Below are positions 16,679 to 27,664 of a stretch of 64,000 bases of DNA, piece after piece. Below the pieces are notes generated by a model that was given only the letters and a program-made list of their open reading frames with translations, searched no databases and was not told the DNA's origin. The position numbers and the translations under genes were made by a program. This DNA comes from CAIRTM01 sp963723235 (GTDB lineage Bacteria; Desulfobacterota; WTBG01; CAIYCZ01; CAIRTM01), in NCBI GenBank assembly GCA_963723235.1, contig CAVRPV010000004.1, forward strand, positions 124,001-188,000, read 5' to 3'. Positions within the stretch are counted from its first letter, which is position 1. Each line of letters starts with the position of its first letter.

Positions 16679-18478
16679 GCGCAGCGCGTCATACAGCCCT
16701 GAACTGCGCTCGATCCTGCTTCCGATTGCCGCGCTCAGCACCACCGCATCCGCCCACACGTCAATGCGCGAACGAACGCGCGTCAGGCCGGTGTAGATAA
16801 GCTCGCGGGTCAAAACCGGGCTGACCCGATCTGGCAGCACCAGCAGCGCGCGCTCAAATTCCGCGCCTTGAGCCTTGTGCACGGTGATGACGTAGGCGGT
16901 TTCATGCCCGGGCAGCTGCTCGGGGCTGAATGCGCGCAACTCTCCATCCGGGCCCGCAAAGCACACCCTCAGGGGCGCGTCTTTTTCCAGCTCAAACGCA
17001 ATGCCGATGTCACCATTAAAAAGCTGCAACGGGTAATGATTGCGGGTGATCAATACAGGCCGGCCGTGATACCAAACACCGTGCGGCGCGATCAGGCCAT
17101 CGGCTGCCAGCAACTGTTCAACAAGCGCGTTCAGGGCCTGCACGCCGAACGGCCCTTCCCTCACCGCGCACAGAATTCGAAAATTATCAAAGCGCGCGAG
17201 TGCTTCCAGCGGATCTGCGCAGCCACAATATTCGCGAAACCCCTCAACAACGCTGTCCTTCAGGCTGGCAGCAAGCCCGGACGCCTTCGGCAGGGCGTGC
17301 CAGCCGACATCCCCGTCTGCGGCCTCAAGCAATGCTGCCGCTCCTTGAGCATCTCCTTCGGCAACCATCGTACTCAATCGCGCAATACCGCTTGTTGAAG
17401 AAAAACGGTAATTGTTCGTCAGCACGTTCAAGCAATCATCAAGTACTCCCGTTGCGCCCGAAGCAGCCAGCCCCTGCAACAGGCTCTGCCCGGTCGCCTC
17501 GTAATTTTTAAAGAACGCATCGCTGTAGCAATCGTATGATCCTGCCCGGACGAGATCTCCGAGCACTGATCCGGGCGCAACCGAGGCGAGCTGATTGTGA
17601 TCCCCCAGCAGGATAATGCGCGCATCAGTGGGCAGCGCTTCAAACAAACAGGCCATGAGCCCCAGATCGACCATGGAGGCTTCATCCACCACCACAATGT
17701 CGATTGGAAGTTTGCGCCCGTCGGTGTAGCGTCCTCCCGGCCGCGCGGGCTGTATGCCGAGCAAACGGTGCAGGGTTGCGGCTTCACGGGGGATGGCGTT
17801 TAGCACCTCACTATCAACGGGCAAAGCATCCAGGGCATTCGCAACCGCCTTTTGCAAACGGTCGGCAGCCTTGCCCGTAGGGGCAGCCAGGGCAATGCGC
17901 CGCCCCTGCCCGGGCTGTTCCAGAAGCAGGGCCAGAATACGGGCCGCGGTCGTGGTCTTGCCTGTGCCGGGCCCGCCGCAAATAATGCACAGCGGTTTCA
18001 GGGCCGCGCTGAACGCGGCCAGACGAAGGCGCGCATCTGTTTTCGCAGGGAAAAGGCGCGCAAGGCTTTGTGAGAGCACGCCTGCATCTTCGGGCAGGAT
18101 TGTCTGCGCGGCGCGGGATCGCAGATGCTGTGCCAGGTTCTGCTCCCGGCAATACATCCGGTACAGGTACAGTCGATTACACACATCCAGAATCAGCGGC
18201 TTTGTTTCACCGGGTGCGCCAACGCAACCGGCTGCCACAAGCACACTGCGCCACTGCTCCGGCGGCGGACACGTAAGCGGGATTTCATCACTCAGGGTTA
18301 ATCCGGCCATGGTGTTCAGGTCACAGCAGACATGACCCATGCGGGTCTGGCGGCTTGTCAGGGCAGCGGCCAGCAGCACGGCCTCATCCGCGCAATGCGC
18401 TTTTTGCGTAATGAAGCGCGCAAAATAATAATCGATAGCCGCGAAATAGCCGCGGGCAAACAGGCCCGCGCACGTCAA
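16676..18478 (-). CDS. recD: Exodeoxyribonuclease V subunit alpha (RecD)
   Basis: 600 residues, normal for RecD. Superfamily 1 helicase motifs are: Walker A GGPGTGKTTT (about residue 170), APTGKAADRLQ (Ia), IDIVVVDEASMVDL (Walker B/II), ILLGDHNQLASVAPGSVLGD (III) and the C-terminal YVITVHKAQGAEFERALLV plus YTGLTRVRSRI (V/VI). It is the fast 5'-3' motor of RecBCD. The start is TTG 18478, preceded by CAGGAG with good spacing and lying 11 bases after the recB stop. Unlike recB and recC it has no frameshift. The stop is inside repeat copy E. Confidence 0.95.
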   Translation of the reverse strand: MTCAGLFARGYFAAIDYYFARFITQKAHCADEAVLLAAALTSRQTRMGHVCCDLNTMAGLTLSDEIPLTCPPPEQWRSVLVAAGCVGAPGETKPLILDVCNRLYLYRMYCREQNLAQHLRSRAAQTILPEDAGVLSQSLARLFPAKTDARLRLAAFSAALKPLCIICGGPGTGKTTTAARILALLLEQPGQGRRIALAAPTGKAADRLQKAVANALDALPVDSEVLNAIPREAATLHRLLGIQPARPGGRYTDGRKLPIDIVVVDEASMVDLGLMACLFEALPTDARIILLGDHNQLASVAPGSVLGDLVRAGSYDCYSDAFFKNYEATGQSLLQGLAASGATGVLDDCLNVLTNNYRFSSTSGIARLSTMVAEGDAQGAAALLEAADGDVGWHALPKASGLAASLKDSVVEGFREYCGCADPLEALARFDNFRILCAVREGPFGVQALNALVEQLLAADGLIAPHGVWYHGRPVLITRNHYPLQLFNGDIGIAFELEKDAPLRVCFAGPDGELRAFSPEQLPGHETAYVITVHKAQGAEFERALLVLPDRVSPVLTRELIYTGLTRVRSRIDVWADAVVLSAAIGSRIERSSGLYDALR

Positions 18479-18489
18479 TGCCGCTCCTG

Positions 18490-21400
18490 TCAGTGCGCAT
18501 GCTCGGCTCCCGTATCGAGTAAAGACCGTGCCAGTGTGCTTATAAACCCGTGCTTTGGGCGATCATAAAAAACACCATAATCAGGATTGCCGTCCGGCCT
18601 GAAGACCGCGCAAGAAAATGTAGAACACACCACCGAAATGCTCATCGTAGCAATAGTCAGGTATGCGGCGCTCAAGCCAGGTGTGCAGGGCCAGGGCATA
18701 CAGGTGATACTGCAAAACATAATAATCACGGGCCATGACCGCTCCCAATTGTTCACGGTGATAGCTTTCGGAATCCATACCCAGCAGGTTTGACTTCCAG
18801 TCAATCAGGTAAAAGCGGCCCTTGTGCTGCAGCACACAATCAATAAAGCCTTTCAGAAACCCCTGCACCGGAGCAAAGGTCAAACGGCCCAGAGAACCGG
18901 CAAAACCATCCGGCACAGGTGCTGTCTGATGCCCGGCGAAAAGTGCCTGCAGGCCTTGCGGGGCAATGCGCTTGAGCGGCATGTGAAAAGCAAGCTCGGG
19001 CACGCGTGCGCTTGCGTCAAGGTCGGCCAGGCAAAATGTGCCGTCAAGGCCCGGCAGCGGTTGTGTTGCGGCCCGGCAGACCATGTCAGCCACAACATCG
19101 CGCCAGGAGCTCTCAAATTGATAACAGGACAGGGTTTCATCAATCAAGGCTATCAAGATCCTGATTACGCCCGCGCGCAAACGCGCAGCGCTCAAGGATT
19201 GCATGCAGCATGGTGCCGGTATTCGCACCGGGCGGCAGGCTCAAAGCGCCCGGAGCGGCCGTGACCGGCAGGCCCGGGTCAACAACATGTGCGTCAATGT
19301 CGCGCTCCTGCACCTCGGCCTCATGCACGCGGCCGGATATAAAGCCTGAAAAACTCGTTATGCGCCAGGGCATGCTGATGCGGCCATTAAACGTCTTGCA
19401 CTGCAGTTCCGCTTGAGGCTGCGACGGGGCACGTACGGGTACTGTATCCCGGCTCTGCACGCTGCGAACCTGTATACATTCCGGCGCACGTGCGCTTAAC
19501 TGCTGCATTGCAGCCAGGATATCTTCATCGCCAAGTTCAAGAAATTTATTTTTAACGCCCTCTAATCCGGGCATCTCACCGGCGTCATCGCGGTTATGAA
19601 GCAGCCATGCCAGGGCCGAGGTTTCCGCTCCGGGCAGTCCGCCCCAGTACAGGTAGCAGCGCTGGCGCGCGCGGGTCAGGGCCACATACAGCAGGCGTAT
19701 GTTCTCGGCCAGCTGTTCCGTCTCGGCCTGCTGCCGATGCTCCGCAATCTGGCCGGACCCAGATCAAGGGCGCGACAATTATCCTCTTCGTGATACTCAA
19801 ACCCTTCCCCTTTATCTCGGAACCGTTCCAGCTGAACGGACAGAACACAACCTCGAACTCAAGACCCTTGCTTTTGTGCATGGTCATAATATGTACAGCC
19901 CGGCGGTCACTCTCTAACCGCAACAGAAATTCATCACTGTTTTCCTGCTCCGGGCCCAGCTGACGGGCGAACCAGCGCTGCAGATCCCACATGCCCGCGC
20001 CGGTTTGCGTGCTGCGCTCCTGCAGCACTTCGCTCAGATGCAGCACATTGGTAATACGCCGCTCACCGCCCGGAAGACTGACAAGGCGGGGAAGCACCCG
20101 GTATTCAAGCAAAAGAGAGCGCAGCATGGCGCTGAAACCATCCGTGTGCCACAGCCTGTTGAGGCGGCCAAAGCGCTCAAGCTCTGCCAGCCATTGCACG
20201 CTGGTTTCATCCATGGCATATATCTGCGCGGCCGAAAAACCCAGCAGCCCGGTTGCCAGGGCCGAGCGCATCAGCCGGGGGTGTTCCGGGGCCGCAATAC
20301 CGGCCAGCACCAGCGCCATGTCGCTCGCCTCGATTGTCGCAAACAAATTGCCGCTGTTTTGCACGACACAGGCAATGCCCTGATCGTGAAGCGCCGATTG
20401 CACCATGCGGGCCTGGTTGTGGGTTCTCACCAGCACGGCAATATCACCGGCCTGCAGCTGCCTCTCTCCCAGCCGGGCACTCCCGTTAAGCAGTTCTGCA
20501 ATTTCAGCGGCCACGTCAGCACATAGTGCATGTCCGGCCCGCGGCTTGGTGATCGCTGCTTTACTGCCAGCCTGTTTGCCGCACGCAAGCACGCACACCT
20601 GCAGCGGGGCTGCTTTGCGGCCATTGATCTGCAGGCAGGAGTGCACGACATCAGCGGGCTGTACTGCACGAAAAGGTATCCGGTTCAGCACGAAAGGTGC
20701 AGCATGGCCTTCAAACAGCAGCTCAAGAGCGCGAATGAGCTCAGGCGTCGAGCGCCAGTTAGTATGGAGTGTATGCCGGCTGGCGACATCAGCGGAGGCT
20801 TCAAGATAGGTGAACACATCGGCGCTGCGGAAGCTGTAAATAGCCTGCTTGGGATCGCCGATAAAAAAAAGCGCGGATGCAGGATGATCAAAAATGCGCC
20901 TGAAAATCTCATACTGCAGCTGATCGGTATCCTGAAACTCATCAATCAGGGCCGCGCGAAAACGGGCGCGCACCCGTTGCGCAAAAGCCGCGCCGCCGGC
21001 CCCCGCAAGGCTTTCATGGACCCGCAGCAGCAGGTCATCAAAAAACTGCACATTTTGTTCGCGCTTGCGCTGTGTGAGCGTCCTGGCGAATGCAGCGGCA
21101 CAGCTCAATTTTAAGATACAGGCTGTACTGCTCATAACAGTCGCGCAGAACTTCGGAAGCATCCCAGAGCATCTGTGCCTCGGCAAAGAAAGGATGCGCG
21201 GCGCAGGACAATTCTTCTTACATCCGTTCTCAATCTCGCGTGGTGGTAAGTTTTTCAAGCCCTTCAGGCGGAAGGCCAAGAGGCGCGGGCATGCTGAAAA
21301 AAATATCAAGCGCTTCAAACCATCCATCAATCGCAGCGGGCTTATAGGTAGTGCGTTTTAAGCTGTCGTTGGTGTCGAGCAGCTTTCTCAGGGAAACGCG

Positions 21401-22088
21401 CTGCGCGGCCCACGCTTGCGCAGCCGAATGTAAAAGCAGCGCTGTAGCGATTTTCAGGCTCCGCGATTTCAATTGTCGCAGTCTCGGGCACAACGCGCAT
21501 GAGCGGATTGCGCAGCACCTGCAATGCCAGCTTTTTCATGCCGTCAGGATCTATCTTATTGACCATCAAATAATCGCTCAGCAGCAGGGATGCGCTTGCA
21601 GCGTGAATGCGCCAGAAGTCATCGACTGCCTCCTGCACGAGCTGCTCCTGCGCGGTTATCAGCTCGGTTTCAAACTGCAGGCCGCTTTCATAGGCAAAAT
21701 CGCATAGCAGGCGGCGGCAAAACCCGTGGATGGTATAAATGGCGGCCGCATCAAAGCACGACAGGGCCCGCTGTAAACGCTGGCAGCAGCGCTCTTGATC
21801 CTCTGCAGGCAGGGCCGCATATGCACACAACAGCGGATCATGTGCGACCGAACCCATCCGCAGTGCGGCCAGGGCCCCCTTGATCCGTGAGCGGATCCGC
21901 TCGCGCAACTCGGCAGTCGCGGCCTCGGTAAAGGTGACCACGCAGATCTGGTCAATCAACAGACCTTCGCCCTCCATGATCAGGCGCAGCACCAGACTCG
22001 TGATGGTATAGGTTTTACCTGTACCGGCGCTGGCCTCGATCAGGTGCGTGCCGCTGAGCGCAATATCCTTACTGTCAAGAACCTGCAT
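18490..22088 (-). CDS. recB: Exodeoxyribonuclease V subunit beta (RecB), about seven frameshifts
   Basis: The span corresponds to about 1,200 residues, the usual RecB size. Intact pieces in order: N-terminal Walker A (IEASAGTGKTYTITSLVLRL) and VVTFTEAATAELRERI; AALIDEFQDTDQLQYEIF with FFIGDPKQAIYSFRSADVF; HIMTMHKSKGLEFEVVFCPF; LLYVALTRARQRCYLYWGG; and the C-terminal nuclease motif RFYLIDWKSNLLG. Breaks in frame lie near 21440, 21220, 21085, 19800, 19750, 19145 and 18600; each time the conserved protein resumes at once in another frame. All key motifs survive, so indel errors are likely, but real loss cannot be excluded. It starts 6 bases after the recC stop. Confidence 0.9.
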
Positions 22089-22094
22089 AGATGC

Positions 22095-25000
22095 TCACAA
22101 TCTTTTCTGCCGGTGCTGCACAACAGGCCCGAACACCTCCCGGGCGCACCGTTCGAAATCCGGCGATTCAACGATGTCTTCATTGAAAAAACGCCCGAAA
22201 CAGGCATCATCAAGCTCACTGCTTTTATAGTCGCCCCGCTCAAGACATGCGGCAGCCGCAGCGCGGGCCTGTTGCTCTGTTTTGCCCGCAACCAGTGCCT
22301 CGGCATAGGCAAAGGATGCTTTGGGCATAAACGCCAGGGGACGGCACAGGCCCTCATAATACAGTGCCAGGATGCGTTCCAGCTCTGCAGTCGGATCGTC
22401 AACCGGGCCGAACTGCCACAGCTGCGTGCGCCCGCGATTTTTCGGATCAAGGCCTGCAAGCATTGCCGACGGCGCTTCATCGCCAGCTGCGCTGCACAGC
22501 AGGTACTCAAGCCAGATTCTCAGAAAATCAATCGGCTTGATTGCGGCGTAGCGCAGATGCACAAGGCCTGCATCCGGAGTCATGTTGACCAATGCGCTCA
22601 GGGTGCAGCCATCAAGCGCTATTTCACAAAGACGGCTTTCTGCTGTTTGAGCCGTCAATCCGGCCCGGTTGATATCGCACACAAAACTCCTGACCGATTG
22701 CACCGAGCGCGCATATGCCGCCCGACCGGCTGCAGCATGCGGCAGAATGCCCCGGGCTGCATACTGTTCAAAGCAACTATCAGTATCCGGCTGCGCGAGG
22801 AGTTCTTTTAGCAGGGCCTGCTCAACGTTGTAGCGCTCAAGACCTTCAAGCCGGAAACTCTCCCGCTCCGCAATGCTGAATACCTGCGGGTCAAGACTCA
22901 CGTTCAGGCGCTGTTTCAAAAGATATGCTGAAGGGTTTTTAAAAAAACGGACCAGGTCAGCCAGATTCAAAACCGCGTCGCCATTCTGCTGCTCAGCAGG
23001 AAGGGGCGGCTCAAAAAAATCCGGCGCGGCTGCAGATGCGCCGGTCGCGGCGCGCGCGCAGGCGCAGTACTGGGCCGAATAGGATTGCTCGGATGAGCCG
23101 GGTATGAAATAATGCGCGTTAAAGGGCTGCAGGAAATGCTTGAAGAAAATATGCGGCATCGCCAATGCCTTCAACCCGGCTTGACTGTCTCCAGCGCATC
23201 AAGCAGCTCGCTTACCAGAACGCTTGGCGGCAGGGACGCATTGTCCTGCTGGCTCTGGCCGGTATAGCTGATGAAGAACGCATCCCGGGCGGCAAGCAGT
23301 GCCTCCAGAAAAACATAGCGGTCGTCCTTGCCGGGATCGCGATCACCCGGGCGCGGAAACTGCGGCATCAGGTGAAACCCGGGCGGAAAAGCCTGGCGTG
23401 GAAACGCGCGGTCATTCATGCCGACCAGGCACACGACCCTGAACGGGATATTGCGCATGGGTTGCATTTCAGCAAACGTTATTGCGCCGCTAAAAAATCC
23501 GGCCGGGTGCCGCGAGCGCTCAAGCTCATTTTCAAGTGCCTCAAGCAGCATGTCAAAGGCAACCGGCCTGTCAAAATCAGCATGTTTCTGGACCTGGGCC
23601 GGACGGATAACACACTGCTGCAGGCGACGCCACACATGCTCATCTTCGGGCGCAGGTTCAAAAAAACACTTCAGCACATCCTGCAAAACCGTGCTCCAGT
23701 CCGCAAGGCTCCGCTTGACGGCAACAATCTTTTTAAACTGCGCCAGCTGCTCGATAATGTCCGCCAGGACTCCGGCCAGCAGACCCGCTTCGACCTGCAT
23801 GCCGCCAAACGGCAAAACCCCCTCAAACATGCCGTCACGCTCATCCATGGCATAGCCCAGCAGCATACGCTCAAGGCCGAAACGCCAGGTGTTCTCAACA
23901 CTGCCCGGCTGGCCGGCATCGCTACGGCTCTCAGCATCAAGCGCCCAGCAGATGCGGGTTTCACCGATCCACTCCTGCACGGTTTCAATATCTTCCTGGG
24001 AGAGTCCGAAGCAACGCTGCACAGCCGCGCATTCAAGAAGGGGCAGCACGTCCGTTACGCGCATGCGCGTAAAGGGCAGCCTGAGCAGCACCTGAAACGC
24101 GCTCAAAATACTGCCGGTGCCGAAAAGCGAGCGGTCGGCAATACTGAAGGGAATATCAATTCCGTCAGGCGTGCCGAAAACAGCCTGAATGCAGGGCGCG
24201 TACTGCTGCATGTCCGGTGTCAGCACCAGCACATCATCGGGCCGCAGTTCCGGATTGGCGCTGAACATATCCAGCAGATGATCGCGCAGCACCTCAAGTT
24301 CACGCGTGGGACTGTGACATGCGTGTACCTGTATGCTGCGATCAGACGGGGTGAAAACATGCGGCTCGCAGCCGGGGCGGCCGCGGTCAAGCAGCCGGAG
24401 GATATCGGCTTGAAGCCGTCCCAGCATGGTTGGCGGCAGCTCCTCCTCAAAGCATTCCCGCACGGGAAGGTTCAGCTCTGCCGCACAGTTGAAAAACTCG
24501 CGGCCGTGCGCGCCCCAGGCGGCCAGCAGGGGATGGCCCTGCTCAAGGTAGAGCTCGCCGGGATCGCCCGTCGCCGCTCAGCCGTGCGGCCCGGGCCCGT
24601 GTCATGATATCTCCCCAGTATTCACAACAGGGATTGGGCACATACATGCGCACCGGTATATAGGCAGACAGCCGGTCAAAAAAGTGCAGATGGAACGGGG
24701 GCAGATAGGAAATACCGAAAATGGAAAGATGCTCCGGCAGCGCGCTCCTGAGTTCCGGGCGGCTGTCAAGCGTTTCAAAAAATAAGCGCACCCGGTCAAG
24801 ACGATGCGGCTCAGCGCTGCCTGCAACCAGGCTGCGCCACAGCTGCGCCTGCCAGGCTTCCTCCTGATTGGCAGCGTGTATTAGCCTGTTGGCCTGCCAG
24901 GCCGCGATCATGTCCGGCCGGTAGATAAGGTACTGGTCAAACGCCGCGGCAATGCGGCTTGCCAGTTGATAGCTCATGCGCGGCGTGGCCTGCTGCATAT

Positions 25001-25337
25001 ACACGGCGACCGGAGCGAACGCCGGCAGGCCCAGGCAGTCCGGCAGCAGGCCGAGTATTTTCCAGGTCAAAATGTCCGGTTCAAAGGGCGATGTTCCGCC
25101 ATCAGGCAGAATCCGTCGCACAAGCTCCGACAAAACCGCATTGGGATAGTCAAAGCGCGTATTGGCACATATACCGAGTGTGCGCGCCAGCTGCAGCGAC
25201 AGCCAGCGCTGCATGGCCGGACCGTGAACGATAATGATCTCAGGCGCAAGCGGATTAACGGGCGGGCGGCGCAACTCACGCACCAGTTCCTCAAGCAGGC
25301 GCTCCATGCGGTTGCCCGTAATCAACTCCAGGGCCAT
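22095..25337 (-). CDS. recC: Exodeoxyribonuclease V subunit gamma (RecC), two frameshifts
   Basis: About 1,080 residues once corrected, normal for RecC, the inactive-helicase subunit that recognises Chi. Segments include the N-terminal VHGPAMQRWLSLQLA and RFDYPNAVLSELV, the middle HACHSPTRELEVLRDHLL and VLVLTPDMQQYAPCIQAVFG, and NIPFRVVCLVGMNDRAFPR. Frameshifts lie near 24560 (inside ARLSGDDPGELYLEQGHPLL) and near 23172 (before LKALAMPHIFFKHFLQPF). The start ATG 25337 follows GGGGGAG closely; an in-frame TTG five codons upstream is the alternative. It is first of the recC-recB-recD operon. Confidence 0.9.
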
Positions 25338-25557
25338 ACGCTCCCCCGACAAATGAAAAGCATGTCAGCTCGCATGCAACAACAAAAAACTGTGCGCATG
25401 CTTTTTTGGTAACGGCATACGTTATAGCACAAATATGCTCAGGCGCACATGTACAAGAACAACATGCGATACACGAAAAAATTTTACCCTGTGCGCTGTC
25501 CTGCCCGTGTCGCAGCACAACTCCTGCACAATGCGCCCTGCCCCATTTTCAGAAGTG

Positions 25558-26058
25558 TCAGACGGATACAAACAAAACACCCAGCATCAGCACAACGCAA
25601 CAGGCCTCTATTGCAAGCAGGGGCCCATTGGGAAACAGATGGGTCACGCTACCGTCAGGGTGGTCTGTTTCAAACCAGTGCACCAGCCTGTGAAGCCGGT
25701 GCAGCGCGCGCACAGGGTACAATCCTGCAGCCCGGTTGTGCTTCCAGACAAGGGTTGAACAGATGTCGGGTATAAGACTGAAACCCGCGGCAAGTACAAA
25801 AAGCAGGGGGTGGCCGAAAACAAGTATTGAGGCTGCGAGTATCAGCGGACCGGGGGCCAGTTCAACAGCCGTGGGCAGGAATTTTTTGAAAATGGTCCAG
25901 GGCGTGGTGATAAACCCGTGGGGGATACAATCAAGCAAAAAATGCAGCGCAAGGGAGCCGAGGCTCAGAACCACAAGCACGGTAGCCTCTCCTGCCCCGG
26001 AATGCAGCATAGCGGCTGTCAGCAGGCAGGACGAGGCTATATGCGTTGTCGGTGTCAT
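25558..26058 (-). CDS. Membrane protein, metal-dependent-hydrolase-like (YdjM/DUF457 type appearance)
   Basis: 166 residues with about four hydrophobic segments. The N-terminus (MTPTTHIASSCLLTAAML), the LALHFLLDCIPHG segment and the later HRLHRLVHWFETDH carry His/Asp residues within or next to membrane helices. This is reminiscent of LexA-regulated YdjM-type integral membrane proteins. No confident family assignment is possible by eye. It stands alone between recC and the HU gene, all on the minus strand. Confidence 0.6.
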   Translation of the reverse strand: MTPTTHIASSCLLTAAMLHSGAGEATVLVVLSLGSLALHFLLDCIPHGFITTPWTIFKKFLPTAVELAPGPLILAASILVFGHPLLFVLAAGFSLIPDICSTLVWKHNRAAGLYPVRALHRLHRLVHWFETDHPDGSVTHLFPNGPLLAIEACCVVLMLGVLFVSV

Positions 26059-26169
26059 GAAACAACTCTCAGCTGGTAGCGTTGTGTGCCTGCTGTGCCC
26101 GATCGGCGTACATGGTATGCGTCCATGCGGATATCATGTGCGCGCACAAGGATACCCGGCTGACCATCC

Positions 26170-26212
26170 AAAAAAATAAAAAGAGCACTTGCGTCTTCGC
26201 GGCGCAAGTGCT
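26170..26212 (-). terminator. Rho-independent terminator downstream of the HU gene
   Basis: On the minus strand a perfect 10-bp stem AGCACTTGCG/CGCAAGTGCT (26212-26184) with a 9-nt loop is followed by CTTTTTATTTTTTT. It lies about 160 bases after the HU stop, so the HU message would have a long 3' untranslated part. Confidence 0.8.
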
Positions 26213-26374
26213 TGCTGGTGCTGACCGCGGCGAGGAGAAAACAAAATCGCGGGCCGCTGATTGCGATACGTTCTGTAAATAAAGGGTCTTACGGGCAGTC
26301 AATGCTCTGACATCACATAACCGTACACAGCCTGTGCGTGCAGCACATGCATTCGTTGCGCGGCCCCGGGTTGT

Positions 26375-26665
26375 TTACAGAATCGCGTCTTTACAGGCTT
26401 TCGCGATCCGGAACTTCACGACCGTTTTGGCCTTTATTTTAATAGCCTCACCCGTGGCCGGATTGCGGCCGGTGCGCGCTGCGCGCTGAACCTTCACCAG
26501 TTTGCCAAACCCGGGCAGCACAAAGGATCCCTTCTTTTTGGTCTCCTTGCAGGCCAGGGCGGCAAGCGCATCAAGCACTTCACCGGCGCTTTTCTTTGTC
26601 ATGGACAGTGCCTCTGCGAGCTGCGATACAACTTGTGCCTTGGTCAACGGTTTTACAGTAGCCAT
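26375..26665 (-). CDS. HU/IHF-family DNA-binding protein
   Basis: 96 residues from MATVKPLTKAQVVSQLA. It shows the HU fold with N-terminal helices, GSFVLPGFGKLVKVQRAART and the DNA-binding arm signature GRNPATGEAIKIKAK. It bends DNA and compacts the nucleoid. The start has a textbook AAGGAG six bases upstream. The Lys-rich helix MTKKSAGEVLDALAALACKE resembles HU homologues of Gram-negative bacteria. Confidence 0.93.
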   Translation of the reverse strand: MATVKPLTKAQVVSQLAEALSMTKKSAGEVLDALAALACKETKKKGSFVLPGFGKLVKVQRAARTGRNPATGEAIKIKAKTVVKFRIAKACKDAIL

Positions 26666-26689
26666 AAGAACTCCTTTATGAAAGGTGAT

Positions 26690-26719
26690 TGTATAGTAGA
26701 AGCATGTAGCATACTGCAA
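26690..26719 (-). promoter_or_regulatory. Candidate sigma-70 promoter of the HU gene
   Basis: Minus strand: TTGCAG (26719-26714), 18-base spacer, TATACA (26695-26690), about 25 bases upstream of the HU start codon with the ribosome site in between. Both boxes match consensus at four of six positions. Confidence 0.45.
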
Positions 26720-26948
26720 CCATGGCTGTCTACAAAATTAATGCAACTTTTTTCCATTTTTTATTGACTCACAATCGACCCGCGCTCATACTTGTCCCAT
26801 CGCGGAGCAGCTGCTGTCAATGAGTCTGAACTGTTCACTGTTAAAAGTCAAACGATGGTTTACTGATTCCCGCTGCCGACTGACCGCAGGCATGACAGCG
26901 CGATAATTTTCCGACTGCAGCGTAATTGAAAGACTGAATGGATATACC

Positions 26949-27602
26949 ATGCAGGTGATCGGCGCAGGATTCGGCAGAACAGGCACTTCTTCACTGCAAA
27001 AGGCCCTCGAGGTCTTACTGTCGGGGCCCTGCTATCACATGAAGACCGTGCTGCTGCAGGATGAGCATTTGCAGGCATGGTCTGACTTTGCCGCAGGCGT
27101 CCTGCCTTCCATGGACTGGAGGCGACTCCTGCACGGCTACGCGGCCGCCGTTGATTTTCCCGTGTGCATATACTATCGCGAGCTTATGGCAGCATTCCCC
27201 GATGCTAAGGTCATCTTAACGGTGCGGGATCCGCTGCAGTGGTGGGACAGTTTCAGCAGGCTTCAACGACTGACAAACAAAGCGCGCCTTTTATGCTTCT
27301 GCGTGCCCAGGCTGCGCACAATAGCCCGCTTCACCGACACGATGATCATCCAGTCGGTGTTCGGCGGAACGCTTGAAAGGGACTCCTGCATAGCCGTCTA
27401 CAACCGGCATATCGCTGAAGTACGCTCTGCGGTTGCCCGGGAACGGCTTCTGGAATTTGACGTGCAGCAGGGCTGGGAGCCTTTGTGCGATTTTCTAAAA
27501 AAACCGGTGCCGCATGTCCCGTTCCCCCACCTTAATGCGGGCACAAAAGCCCTGCGCAGGCTTTTCAGGCAGACGCTGCTGCGGTGGCTTTTTAGACGCT
27601 GA
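26949..27602 (+). CDS. Sulfotransferase family protein
   Basis: 217 residues with the P-loop-like PAPS-binding motif GAGFGRTGTSSLQKAL at the N-terminus (residues about 5-20) and the VILTVRDPLQWWDSF segment (about 90-105), which holds the 3'-phosphate-binding Arg and Ser. The pattern matches the Sulfotransfer_4 type (NAD-dependent-epimerase-unrelated, P-loop fold). It would transfer a sulfuryl group from PAPS to an unknown acceptor. No PAPS synthesis gene is nearby and the gene stands alone, divergent from HU. The weak upstream AAGACTGAATGG context leaves the start slightly uncertain. Confidence 0.8.
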   Translation: MQVIGAGFGRTGTSSLQKALEVLLSGPCYHMKTVLLQDEHLQAWSDFAAGVLPSMDWRRLLHGYAAAVDFPVCIYYRELMAAFPDAKVILTVRDPLQWWDSFSRLQRLTNKARLLCFCVPRLRTIARFTDTMIIQSVFGGTLERDSCIAVYNRHIAEVRSAVARERLLEFDVQQGWEPLCDFLKKPVPHVPFPHLNAGTKALRRLFRQTLLRWLFRR

Positions 27603-27664
27603 ACCCGCGGCCGGAGTTCGCTGCTGTCATCAGGCAGAGCCCCCTCCATATGCTCATCATGGAA